Shown: positions 36,085 to 44,224 of the stretch, one piece after another
How positions within the stretch are numbered: position 1 is the stretch's first letter
Layout of the letters: each line of letters begins with the position of its first letter
From: an uncultured Rhodopila sp.
Lineage (GTDB): Bacteria; Pseudomonadota; Alphaproteobacteria; Acetobacterales; Acetobacteraceae
Length of the DNA stretch: 64,000 nucleotides
NCBI GenBank assembly: GCA_903932145.1
Contig: CAIZFE010000098.1
Location: 124,001 to 188,000, forward strand
Reading direction: 5' to 3'
Position numbers and translations under genes: made by a program
The notes under the pieces: model-generated
The model's database searches: none
Told to the model about the DNA's origin: nothing
The model's input: the letters and a program-made list of their open reading frames with translations, nothing else

Positions 36085-37764
36085 TTACCGAGCTAGGGGG
36101 CGGTATTTGATGCGGTGCGGTTCGGTGGCTTCGGCGCCCAGGCGGCGGCGTTTGTCTTCTTCGTAGGCCTGGAAGTTACCCTCGAACCATTCGACGTGGC
36201 TGTCGCCCTCGAACGCCAGGATGTGGGTGGCCAGACGATCCAGGAACCAGCGATCATGGCTGATGATCACCGCGCAACCGGCGAACTCGGCCAGTGCTTC
36301 TTCCAGCGCCCGCAACGTATCGACGTCGAGATCGTTCGTCGGTTCATCCAACAGCAGCACATTGTGCTCGATCTTCAGCATTTTTGCCAAATGGACGCGG
36401 TTGCGCTCGCCGCCTGACAGAATGCCGACCTTCTTCTGCTGGTCGGAGCCTTTGAAGTTGAACGCCGCCACGTAGGCACGCGAATTCACCGCCCGCTTGC
36501 CCAGGTGGATCACTTCGTCGCCGCCGCTGATTTCCTGCCAGACGGTCTTTTCGGGGTCCAGCGTGTCACGCGACTGATCGACGTAGCCCAGTTTCACCGT
36601 GTCGCCGATCCGTAACGATCCGGAGTCCGGCACTTCCTGGCCGGTGATCATGCGGAACAACGTCGTTTTGCCGGCGCCGTTCGGGCCGATCACGCCGACG
36701 ATGCCGCCGGGCGGCAGCTTGAAGTTCAGCTTCTCGATCAGTTCGGTGTCGCCGTAGCCTTTGCACAGGTCCTCGGCCTCGATCACGATGTTGCCCAGGC
36801 GCGGTCCGGGCGGAATGGCGATTTCCGCCACACCGGTGACGAGTTCCTGCGACTTCTGCAACATCTCCTCATACTTCGCGATACGGGCGCGACTCTTGGT
36901 CTGGCGGGCGCGCGGCGAGGCGGCGATCCATTCGGATTCCGCGGCCAAAGAGCGTTGGCGAGCCGATTCTTCTTTTTCCTCCTGCTGCAGGCGCTTGCGT
37001 TTTTGTTGCAGCCAGGACGAGTAATTGCCCTCGAACGGATAGCCGCGGCCGCGTTCGAGTTCGAGCATCCAGCCGGTCACGTTATCCAGGAAGTAACGGT
37101 CATGGGTGACGACCATCACGGTGCCGGCATAATCATGCAGGGTATGTTCCAGCCAGGCGACGCTTTCGGCGTCCAAATGGTTGGTTGGCTCATCGAGCAG
37201 CAGCAGGTCGGGCTTTTCCAGCAGCAGCTTGCACAGCGCGACGCGGCGCTTCTCGCCACCCGACAGCATCGTGACGGGGGCATCGGCGGGCGGGCAGCGC
37301 AGGGCGTCCAGGGCGATATCGACCTTGCGGTCGAGCTCCCAGCCGTCCTTGGAGTCGATCAGCTCCTGCAGGTCCCCCTGCTCGACCAGCAGCTTGTTCA
37401 TCTGGTCGTCGTCCATCGGTTCGGCGAACAGCATGGAGATTTCGTTGAAGCGTTCCAGCGCCCGTTTCAGGTCGGCGAAAGCTTCCTCGACGTTCTCGCC
37501 CACGGTCAGGTTGGGATCGAGGTGCGGTTCCTGCGCCAGATAGCCGACGGTGGCGCCGGGCGCGGCCCAGGCTTCGCCGCCGTATTCCGTCTCGATGCCG
37601 GCCATGATCTTCATCAGCGTCGATTTACCGGCGCCGTTGACGCCCAGAATGCCGATTTTCACGCCGGGGAGGAAGGACAGGGTGATGCCCTTGAACACCT
37701 CCCGGCCGCCCTGGAAGTTTTTCGTGAGGTCTTTCAACACATAGACGTACTGATAGCTGGCCAT
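36085..37764 (-). CDS. ettA: Energy-dependent translational throttle protein EttA (ABC-F)
   Basis: 559 residues, standard EttA length. Two ABC domains: Walker A GVNGAGKST at 41-49 and GPNGAGKTT in the second half; signatures LSGGEKRRVALC and LSGGERNRVHLA; Walker B LLLLDEPTNHLD and LLLDEPTNDLD. The arm insert and linker (LQQKRKRLQQEEKEE) match the EttA subfamily. It gates the first step of elongation on the ribosome according to the energy state. Codirectional neighbours are absent; it is probably a single transcript. Confidence 0.96.
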   Translation of the reverse strand: MASYQYVYVLKDLTKNFQGGREVFKGITLSFLPGVKIGILGVNGAGKSTLMKIMAGIETEYGGEAWAAPGATVGYLAQEPHLDPNLTVGENVEEAFADLKRALERFNEISMLFAEPMDDDQMNKLLVEQGDLQELIDSKDGWELDRKVDIALDALRCPPADAPVTMLSGGEKRRVALCKLLLEKPDLLLLDEPTNHLDAESVAWLEHTLHDYAGTVMVVTHDRYFLDNVTGWMLELERGRGYPFEGNYSSWLQQKRKRLQQEEKEESARQRSLAAESEWIAASPRARQTKSRARIAKYEEMLQKSQELVTGVAEIAIPPGPRLGNIVIEAEDLCKGYGDTELIEKLNFKLPPGGIVGVIGPNGAGKTTLFRMITGQEVPDSGSLRIGDTVKLGYVDQSRDTLDPEKTVWQEISGGDEVIHLGKRAVNSRAYVAAFNFKGSDQQKKVGILSGGERNRVHLAKMLKIEHNVLLLDEPTNDLDVDTLRALEEALAEFAGCAVIISHDRWFLDRLATHILAFEGDSHVEWFEGNFQAYEEDKRRRLGAEATEPHRIKYRPLAR

Positions 37765-37900
37765 GATCCGTCGCTTCTCCGTTCGCCGCCGGTTCTACAG
37801 CGCATTCGTCAGAGTTGGTAGCGGGACGTGCGGGTTCCAGGCCGGTTGACGTTTTCGGCTTGTGGGCGTGAGGTTACCGGCGGGTAGGGGAGGGACGGCA

Positions 37901-38752
37901 ATGAAAGCGCTGACGCGGGACCAGGTGGAGTTCTTTCGGTATAACGGCTTCCTGTTTCCGATGCCGGCGTTGTCGCCGCCGGAAATCGCTGATTGCCTGG
38001 CCGGGCTGGAGCGGCTGGAGACCTCGCTGGGCTGCGCGGTCGCGGATGCGGACCCGAAATGGCGGTCGCACGGGCATATGCACTCGCCGTGGATCGAGGG
38101 GCTGATCCGGCATCCTCGCATCCTGGATGCGATCGAGGACGTGATCGGACCGAACATCCTGGTCTGGACCAGCACGTTTTTCATCAAAGAGCCGCACTCG
38201 CCGACGTATGCGGCGTGGCATCAGGACGGCGGCTATTTTGGTCTGGATCCGAAAGAGTCGGTGTGCGCCTGGGTGGCGTTGACCGATGCCAGCCGGGAGG
38301 CGGGGTGCATGGAACAGTTGTCGTTTCGGGGCGAGCCGCGGTTGTATCACCATTCGCCGATGGGGTTGCCGAACAGTATCAACCGGGCGGGTCAAACGAT
38401 TGTCGATGTGTTCGATGACTCGAACCCGACCGCGATGGCGCTGCCGGCCGGGTCATTCTCGTTGCATCACGAGTTGGCGGTGCATCGCTCGGCGCCGAAC
38501 AACGCGTCGCACCGGCGGGTGGGGATCGGGCTGAACTACATGCCGACGCATGTGCGGGTGGACGGGCCGGTGCGCTGCCGGGCGATGCTGGTACGCGGGG
38601 AGGACCATTTCGGACACTTCGATCTGGTGGAGCCGACGGGCGGCGAGCGCGATGCGGCGGCGCTGGCTGTGCACCAGGATGTCAGCGACCGGTATCGAGA
38701 GAATTACCGCCTACAGGTCGGGCGGCACGAGGCTCGGTTCGCGGGGGCATAG
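37901..38752 (+). CDS. Phytanoyl-CoA dioxygenase (PhyH) family protein
   Basis: 283 residues; ATG 37901 has GGGAGGG nine bases upstream. Iron(II)/2-oxoglutarate-dependent oxygenase fold: the HxD pair is in WHQDGGYF, and the distal His and 2-oxoglutarate Arg lie in LHHELAVHRSAPN. The N-terminal DQVEFFRYNGFLFP is typical. The substrate is unknown; the family hydroxylates lipids, ectoine precursors and various small molecules. It is the last core gene before the cassette region. Confidence 0.88.
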   Translation: MKALTRDQVEFFRYNGFLFPMPALSPPEIADCLAGLERLETSLGCAVADADPKWRSHGHMHSPWIEGLIRHPRILDAIEDVIGPNILVWTSTFFIKEPHSPTYAAWHQDGGYFGLDPKESVCAWVALTDASREAGCMEQLSFRGEPRLYHHSPMGLPNSINRAGQTIVDVFDDSNPTAMALPAGSFSLHHELAVHRSAPNNASHRRVGIGLNYMPTHVRVDGPVRCRAMLVRGEDHFGHFDLVEPTGGERDAAALAVHQDVSDRYRENYRLQVGRHEARFAGA

Positions 38753-38834
38753 GGCGTGAAAGCATTGATCCCGTCGAGCGGCATAGCAGGCCCGGGTCGA
38801 TTTTAAATCGAGCCGGCTCACCGCCAAATGAACC

Positions 38835-39043
38835 GCGTAAACGATTTGTTAATACATTGCGGTCAATATGAAAAAGCCGGCGGAATTTCCCCGCCGGCTT
38901 TAACACCCGGAGGTCGGCATGGTTACAACTAACGACTTCCTGGCGCTGATGGTGGTGATCGTGATCATAAAAGTCAAGATAATCATCAAAAAACGTTAGG
39001 GGAGCGGGCCGGTCCTGAACCAGGGGCCGGCCCACCCCGGGTG
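38835..39043 (+). repeat. Small-peptide cassette, copy 2 (209 bp)
   Basis: Same order of parts as copy 1: ACGATTTGTTAAT leader, hairpin (here GCCGGCGGAATTTCCCCGCC...), GGAGG, 26-codon ORF, and a second hairpin with fully paired GGGCCGG/CCGGCCC arms. It borders the higBA remnant on the 5' side. Confidence 0.93.
38919..38999 (+). CDS. 26-residue hydrophobic-cationic small peptide (cassette copy 2)
   Basis: ATG 38919 lies five bases after GGAGG. Residues 2-5 are VTTN, followed by DFLALMVVIVIIKVK and a IIIKKR end. Compared with copy 1 the core differs only by M to V and R to K, and by synonymous changes (CTA/CTG). See copy 1 for the functional inference. Confidence 0.6.
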   Translation: MVTTNDFLALMVVIVIIKVKIIIKKR

Positions 39044-39099
39044 CAAGATGCACCGGATCAGGAGGCGCGCCATGACGATCCAGAATTCCCGATTCCTGG

Positions 39100-39350
39100 C
39101 TAACGGCATGTCATTACGGTTGAATTGATCGGCGTGAGATGCATCTCACGGAGGATGTCGCCGGGATGCGGAAATCGTGCATCGGCAGGACCGCTGGCTT
39201 GCTGGTGGTCATCGCCGCCGGTGGCGTTCTCGCCGTCAAAGTTGAACACAAGGCGCCAGGTCCCTGACACCAGTACAGTGCATGGCCCGAGGCGATCACC
39301 TCGCAGGGCGTGAAACCGCCAGGCCGGCCATTGATTGCTTCCAGGCGGCG
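39100..39350 (-). pseudogene. Degenerate higBA toxin-antitoxin remnant
   Basis: On the minus strand a HigB-like tail reads WPAWRFHALRGDRLGP, then VLVSGTWRLVFNFDGENATG (compare the PGWRLHPLKGD...VNGNWRLTFRFEG pattern of HigB toxins), followed by a HigA-like start PHPGDILREMHLTPINST (compare HPGEILREEFLKPLGLS). The antitoxin stops after about 24 residues at TAG 39100 and the N-terminus of HigB cannot be followed in one frame. It lies between cassettes 2 and 3. The assignment rests on motif recall and needs a profile search. Confidence 0.6.
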
Positions 39351-39402
39351 GGCTGACACTAAACTGAAAGTGATCCGCCGCCGATTGGCCAAAAGATGGC
39401 CA

Positions 39403-39611
39403 GCGTAAACGATTTGTTAATACTTTGTGGTCAATATGAAAAAACCGGCGGGATTTCCCCGCCGGCTTTAACACCCGGAGGTCGGCATGCTACGAACTTG
39501 CGACTTCCTGGCGCTGATGGTGGTGATCGTGATCATAAAAGTCAAGATAATCATCAAAAAACGTTAGGGGAGCGGGTCGGTCCTGAAGCAGGGGCCGGCC
39601 CACCCCGGGTG
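39403..39611 (+). repeat. Small-peptide cassette, copy 3 (209 bp)
   Basis: Same parts as copies 1 and 2. The upstream flank AAGATGGCCAGCGTAAACG is shared with copy 1, so homology extends a few bases further 5'. The second hairpin is GGGTCGG/CCGGCCC with one G-T pair. Confidence 0.93.
39487..39567 (+). CDS. 26-residue hydrophobic-cationic small peptide (cassette copy 3)
   Basis: ATG 39487 with GGAGG five bases upstream. Residues 2-5 are LRTC; the core DFLALMVVIVIIKVK and the IIIKKR end are identical to copy 2, although the residue 2-5 codons differ completely. See copy 1 for the functional inference. Confidence 0.6.
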   Translation: MLRTCDFLALMVVIVIIKVKIIIKKR

Positions 39612-40259
39612 CCCGATGTCTGGAAGCGGGACGGACGGTGGGTTTGCTGTACTGGGGTTGGTCAGCAATCTCCCATCACTACCATTGAAGATCCGAACAA
39701 AATCGCAAAACCGGCTTCGGAGCAGATTGACGCAAGACGACGGGAGATGCGGATTGTGGCGGACGCCGGACACTGTGCTCCGGCGCTGATGTTCGATTGG
39801 GCGATCCTGGAAGCGCGGGGCGCGCCCGGCAAGAAGTTCAATGCGCCCCACAGAACTCGGCAGTCCAGGTTCTGGCGGAGGAGGGCTCTATTGAGCCGAG
39901 GACGCCCAACACCTGCGTGAACCGGCGACGCCGCGCTTGGTGGTTGCCCGGAGTGATGTCTCGGTGACTGTATTCGCGGAGTAGGTGGACTGTCTGGTCA
40001 ACACGTTGAACGCCCTGCCTGCCATATTGAGAAGTGAAGGCCGGGCGGGCGATGAGCGATGCGAGCGAATACCACGTTGTGTCACTGTATAGGAGGCGTT
40101 CCCGGCTTCGAAACCCGCCGCGTTGTGTTTCCGCCGTCGCCTCGACCGTTCGAGCGCAGACCCGGGCATTCATCCCGTCCGGTGGCGGCGCGATCATCCA
40201 GGCGGTGGCGCGGCCATAAGCAAGACGGATGTGCCGTCGAACGACCAAACAGATGGTCA
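39612..40259. other. Non-coding stretch between cassettes 3 and 4
   Basis: 648 bp without a supported gene. A plus-strand frame around 39700-39850 contains RIVADAGHCAPALMFDWAIL and EARGAPGKKFNAPHRT, which look protein-like but match nothing I know; it may be a fragment of a lost gene. The minus-strand frames here have no recognisable motif. It is probably remnant DNA of the island, like the higBA and mod fragments on either side. Confidence 0.45.
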
Positions 40260-40466
40260 GCGTAAACGATTTGTTAATCATTGCGGTCAATATGAAGAAG
40301 CCGGCGGAATGTCCCCGCCGGCTTAAAACCCGGAGGTCGCCATGTTTTCAAGCTACGACTTCCTGGCGCTAATGATGGTGATCGTGATCATAAAAGTCAA
40401 GGTCATCATCAAGAAACGTTAGGGGAGCGGGTCGGTCCTGGAGCAGGGGCCGGCCCACCCCGGGTG
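40260..40466 (+). repeat. Small-peptide cassette, copy 4 (207 bp)
   Basis: Two small deletions relative to copies 1-3: one A in the AATACATT leader, one base just after the first hairpin (CTTAAAACCC). The ribosome binding site, ORF and second hairpin are kept intact. Confidence 0.93.
40342..40422 (+). CDS. 26-residue hydrophobic-cationic small peptide (cassette copy 4)
   Basis: ATG 40342 with GGAGG upstream. Residues 2-5 are FSSY; the core is DFLALMMVIVIIKVK, then VIIKKR. The indels that distinguish this cassette fall outside the ORF, while the ORF stays exactly 81 nt, consistent with selection on the peptide. Confidence 0.6.
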   Translation: MFSSYDFLALMMVIVIIKVKVIIKKR

Positions 40467-40490
40467 TCCGATGCCTTCATGATGTCGTGG

Positions 40491-40728
40491 ATGCGATATC
40501 CTGACGCAACCGAACAATCCGCCGGCGGCGTTGGCGGCTGGGCGGGCTCCGCCGATGCCGAGGGCGACCTTTGCTTATTCCCCTCGGCTGAGGCCATCGC
40601 CGCGCCGCGATGCCACCGGCAAGGCCGATGCGCTGCCGGACAAAGCCACGCGGGAACCGCTGACTCAGGAGCAAACCGCGCGGTTGGCGGAGGCACTGCG
40701 TCCAGGCGGGTGGCTCGGCACTGACTGA
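40491..40728 (+). pseudogene. Duplicated, decayed 5' fragment of mod
   Basis: This segment aligns with codons ~20-100 of the intact mod gene at 41191. Shared DNA includes CCGAACAATCCGCCGGCGGC and CCACCGGCAAGGCCGA, and in one frame the protein reads TFAYSPRLRPSPRRDATGKA and DKATREPLTQEQTARLAEAL beside TIYAYSPRLTPSLRSDPTGKA and EKATREPLTKEEAALLAGAL of mod. Frameshifts and a stop (TGA near 40728) end it. It lies between cassettes 4 and 5, so the mod 5' end has been duplicated together with, or by, a cassette. Confidence 0.85.
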
Positions 40729-40760
40729 AGGTGAGACGTCGATTGGCCATCAGGCGGTCA

Positions 40761-40968
40761 GAGTAAACGATTTGTTAATACTTTGCTGTCAATATGAAGA
40801 AGCCGGCGGGATTTCCCCGCCGGCTTAACATCCGGAGGTCGCTATGCTTCCAACTCACGACTTCCTGGCGCTGATAGTGGTGATCGTGATCATAAAAGTC
40901 AAGGTCATCATCAAACAACGTTAGGGGAGCGGGCCGGTCCTGAAGCAGGGGCCGGCCCACCCCGGGTG
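40761..40968 (+). repeat. Small-peptide cassette, copy 5 (208 bp)
   Basis: Closest to the intact mod gene. One base is lost after the first hairpin (GGCTTAACATCC). The second hairpin is GGGCCGG/CCGGCCC. About 220 bp separate it from the mod start. Confidence 0.93.
40844..40924 (+). CDS. 26-residue hydrophobic-cationic small peptide (cassette copy 5)
   Basis: ATG 40844 with GGAGG five bases upstream. Residues 2-5 are LPTH; the core is DFLALIVVIVIIKVK, ending VIIKQR. It carries M-to-I, I-to-V and K-to-Q changes, the most diverged copy, yet the length and hydrophobic pattern are unchanged. Confidence 0.6.
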   Translation: MLPTHDFLALIVVIVIIKVKVIIKQR

Positions 40969-41157
40969 TCCGATGTCCGGATGGCGTTGGGGGCACGATG
41001 AACCGGATCGGAAGGCAGGCACGCGATCCCGGCAGCCTGCATCTCGATTGGTTAACGACCCCCGAACACAAGCCATGATTGTGGATATCCACGGAACGCC
41101 CGAGGGGGTAACATGTCCGTCATCTCGACGCGGCTCGGCCGCGCCGGCAGTACACAT

Positions 41158-41190
41158 TGACGATTTGTTAACCACTCGGGGGATATAAGC
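41158..41190 (+). promoter_or_regulatory. mod leader resembling the cassette leader
   Basis: TGACGATTTGTTAACC followed by GGGGGATATAAG just before the mod ATG aligns with the cassette leader (ACGATTTGTTAATAC ... GGTCAATATGAA). The shared part is the AT-rich, promoter-like segment. Exact -35/-10 boxes are not clear, because the spacing from TTGTTA to ATATAA is only about 12 bases. Confidence 0.5.
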
Positions 41191-44100
41191 ATGGCGGGTC
41201 CGCGACGGGCGCAGCCCAAGATTAAGCCAGGGGCGTTGCCAGTGGACGATTACCGCCATCCGGAGGCGACGCGGCCGAACAATCCGCCGGCGGCCTTGGC
41301 TGCCGAAGGGCGGACTCCGGCGGTGCCGAAAACAATCTATGCCTATTCCCCCAGGCTGACGCCGTCGCTGCGCAGCGATCCCACCGGCAAGGCCGACGCT
41401 CTGCCGGAGTTGCTGGAGAAAGCCACGCGGGAGCCATTGACCAAGGAGGAAGCCGCGCTGCTGGCGGGGGCGTTGCGGCGGCACGAACCCTGGCTGGAAT
41501 GGGCGGGCAAGCGGGAGACTCCGGCGTTTGCCGTGGACCCGGTGGCGCTGCACATCCACGAGCGAGTAAGCACCCAGGCCATCCTGCGCACCGCCGCTCG
41601 GCAGGACGTCACGCGCGATTTGTTCGCCGATCCCAAGCTCTCCTATGCGCAGGCGGTGAAGTTCTATCAGCACGATGTGGACTGGTCGAACCGGATGATC
41701 CTGGGCGACAGCTTGCAGGTGATGGCGAGTTTGGCGCAGCGGGAGAATCTCGCGGGGAAGGTCCAGATGATCTATCTGGACCCGCCTTATGGGATCAAAT
41801 TCGGATCTAATTGGCAGCCTGAAGTTGGGGCCAGCAGAGTTTCGGAAAAGGAAAGTGATCTAACTCGGGAGCCAGAAATGGTTAAGGCGTACCGAGATAC
41901 TTGGAATTTAGGTTTGCATTCTTACCTTGCATATCTACGTGACCGACTCATTCTTTGTCGAAATATGCTCGCTGACGGCGGCCATATGTTCCTCCAAATT
42001 AGCGACGATAATATTCATACGGTTCGTCAGTTGATGGATGATGTATTTGGAAGACAGAATTATATTGCTCAAATCGCGGTGCAAAAAACTGGAAGTTCTA
42101 CCGGCGCATTTATCCAGACGAATGTGGATTTTCTCCTTTGGTATTGCCGTGACGTGGATCAAGCTAACAAGACGTTTACAAAGCTCTACGTTAAGCGTGA
42201 ACGACATGGAAAAGGCGGAAGCGGATATAACCGGATTGTGGATGCTACTGGCGCCCGTCGTCAAGTCACCGACGCCGATTTCGACGAACAAGGTGCATTG
42301 CGACCTGGGCTAGAGATTTGGAGTTCCTACCCACTTACATCCGACGGATATCGAGAGACGACCACCGTTCCGTACGCGTTTGAAAATGGAAAATTTCATC
42401 CGGGCGATAATGCCCATTGGAAAGTGAGAACGGAACATCTCGATCGCGTAGCCGCAGCAAATCGTCTGGTAGCGGAGGATAAGCAGATCAGACTTTTGCG
42501 CCTTTGGCACGATTCGCCTGTCGTAACGTTGGGCATGAATTGGAATGACCTGGGCGGTGCAACCGGGAAAGTCTATGTGGTTCAAACGGCCGCGAAGATC
42601 ATTGAGCGTTGTATGCTCATGACCACAAAACCGGGAGACTTGGTGCTTGATCCAACTTGTGGTTCGGGTACTACTGCTTTCGTCGCGGAGCAATGGGGGC
42701 GTCGGTGGATAACTATTGACACATCACGAGTTGCGGTTGCCATTGCTCGCCAACGGCTGATGACTGCCCGATTCGACCAATACAAATTGAAACGCGAAGC
42801 AGCCGGGCTTTCAGAGGGATTTGTCTATAAGACCGCCCAAAATATTACTCTTAAATCTATCGCACAAAATGTCGCTATTGATCCCATTATTGCAAAGCAC
42901 AAACCCATACTTGATCAAAGTCTGAAAAATTTGAACGCCGCGTTGCGTGATGTTGGCGATAATATTCGCCGCCATCTTCTTGGACAACTCGCTGCGAAGG
43001 TGAAGGCGTATGGTAAGCGTTCTGTCACGGATGCTGACCGTCGTCGATGGAGTTTGCCGAAAGTCGGAGAGTCCTTTGAGACATGGTCTGTGCCGTTTGA
43101 CACGGATCCAGACCACCCCGAATCTCTGGCCAAAGCAATCACCAGTTATCGCGAATTTTGGCGGGTAAGGCAGGAGGAAATTGACGCTGCTATTACAGCC
43201 GCAGCCGAGCATGAGGACTTGGTCGATCAGCCCGAAAAGGTATCTGGAATCACGCGTGTCTCCGGCCCGTTTTCGGTTGAAGCGGTCCAGCCCGCGGAAA
43301 CCAGTCTGGACGAAGCCACTCACGCCAGTCCAATCGAAGGTGCTCCCGAAGCGCTGGACGGCACGTTCGCAACTGACGATCAAAACATCCCAACGGCTGA
43401 GCCTAAGAACGCCGAAGCCTATCTCGATCAGATGCTACGTTTGTTGAAAATGGATGGGGTTCGATTCCTCGACAACCGGGTGATGAGCTTCTCCCGTCTG
43501 GACACTATGGGCGCTAGCACATTGGCAATCCACGCCGAGGGGCGCTGGACAGCCCCAGGGGAATCCGACTCCGACCCGGAGGGTAACGCGACTGTCGCTG
43601 TTGGTTTTGGTCCGCAATACGGCCCCGTGACCGCCAGACAGGTGGAGCAACTCATGCGCGCTGCGGCCCGGCGCGGTTACGACGATCTGGTGGTGGCTGG
43701 CTTTTCTTTTGACGGTGCAGCACAGGCGGCGATTCAGGACGCGGAACACCCTGAATTGAAAGTTCACATGGCCCACATTCGCCCCGACGTGAACCCTGGT
43801 ATGGCGGGCTTGCTGAAAGACACCTCGACCGCCCAGCTTTTCACCGTATTCGGAAAGCCGCGCTCCAGACTGGACTCGCTCGCCAACGACGAATGGCAGG
43901 TGACCATGGAGGGCGTGGACATCTACGACCCCGTCACCAGCACGATCACGCCGAGCCGAGCGGACAAGGTCGCGGCATGGTTCCTCGACAGCGACTACGA
44001 CGGACGGACGTTCTGCATCACACAGGCGTTTTTCCCTGACAAGGATGCGTGGTCGAAGCTCAGCGCTGCCCTGAAAGGCGTGTTGGATGAGGCCGCGTTC

Positions 44101-44220
44101 GCCGCCCTGTCCGGCACCGTCAGCCTGCCATTCGCCAAAGGCGAGAACGGGTGCGTGGCAGTGAAAGTGATCGATCCGCGCGGCAACGAGGTGATGCGCC
44201 TGCACCGGTTTGAGGGCTGA
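41191..44220 (+). CDS. mod: Type III restriction-modification DNA methyltransferase (Mod)
   Basis: 1009 residues. It methylates adenine at the recognition site and gives specificity to the complex. Beta-class order: DPPYGIKF (motif IV, residues 197-204) precedes LDPTCGSGTTAFVAEQWGRR (SAM motif I, from ~486). A long C-terminal extension (~690-1009) follows. The N-terminal ~205 and C-terminal ~290 codons are GC-rich (73% in 41461-41520 by hand count) but the centre is AT-rich (33% in 42841-42900), so the target-recognition and catalytic core looks imported. The ribosome binding site is weak. res starts four bases after its stop. Confidence 0.92.
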   Translation: MAGPRRAQPKIKPGALPVDDYRHPEATRPNNPPAALAAEGRTPAVPKTIYAYSPRLTPSLRSDPTGKADALPELLEKATREPLTKEEAALLAGALRRHEPWLEWAGKRETPAFAVDPVALHIHERVSTQAILRTAARQDVTRDLFADPKLSYAQAVKFYQHDVDWSNRMILGDSLQVMASLAQRENLAGKVQMIYLDPPYGIKFGSNWQPEVGASRVSEKESDLTREPEMVKAYRDTWNLGLHSYLAYLRDRLILCRNMLADGGHMFLQISDDNIHTVRQLMDDVFGRQNYIAQIAVQKTGSSTGAFIQTNVDFLLWYCRDVDQANKTFTKLYVKRERHGKGGSGYNRIVDATGARRQVTDADFDEQGALRPGLEIWSSYPLTSDGYRETTTVPYAFENGKFHPGDNAHWKVRTEHLDRVAAANRLVAEDKQIRLLRLWHDSPVVTLGMNWNDLGGATGKVYVVQTAAKIIERCMLMTTKPGDLVLDPTCGSGTTAFVAEQWGRRWITIDTSRVAVAIARQRLMTARFDQYKLKREAAGLSEGFVYKTAQNITLKSIAQNVAIDPIIAKHKPILDQSLKNLNAALRDVGDNIRRHLLGQLAAKVKAYGKRSVTDADRRRWSLPKVGESFETWSVPFDTDPDHPESLAKAITSYREFWRVRQEEIDAAITAAAEHEDLVDQPEKVSGITRVSGPFSVEAVQPAETSLDEATHASPIEGAPEALDGTFATDDQNIPTAEPKNAEAYLDQMLRLLKMDGVRFLDNRVMSFSRLDTMGASTLAIHAEGRWTAPGESDSDPEGNATVAVGFGPQYGPVTARQVEQLMRAAARRGYDDLVVAGFSFDGAAQAAIQDAEHPELKVHMAHIRPDVNPGMAGLLKDTSTAQLFTVFGKPRSRLDSLANDEWQVTMEGVDIYDPVTSTITPSRADKVAAWFLDSDYDGRTFCITQAFFPDKDAWSKLSAALKGVLDEAAFAALSGTVSLPFAKGENGCVAVKVIDPRGNEVMRLHRFEG

Positions 44221-44224
44221 TCCA

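Noticed and set aside
38868-38903. Leader peptide (MKKPAEFPRRL) upstream of the peptide ORF, possible attenuator
   Set aside because: The frame ends in TAA in copies 1-3 but loses the stop through indels in copies 4 and 5, and it has no ribosome binding site.
39166-39267. 33-residue plus-strand hydrophobic ORF
   Set aside because: It is antisense to the higBA remnant and its GGAGG is 11 bases from the ATG; hydrophobicity is explained by the opposite strand.
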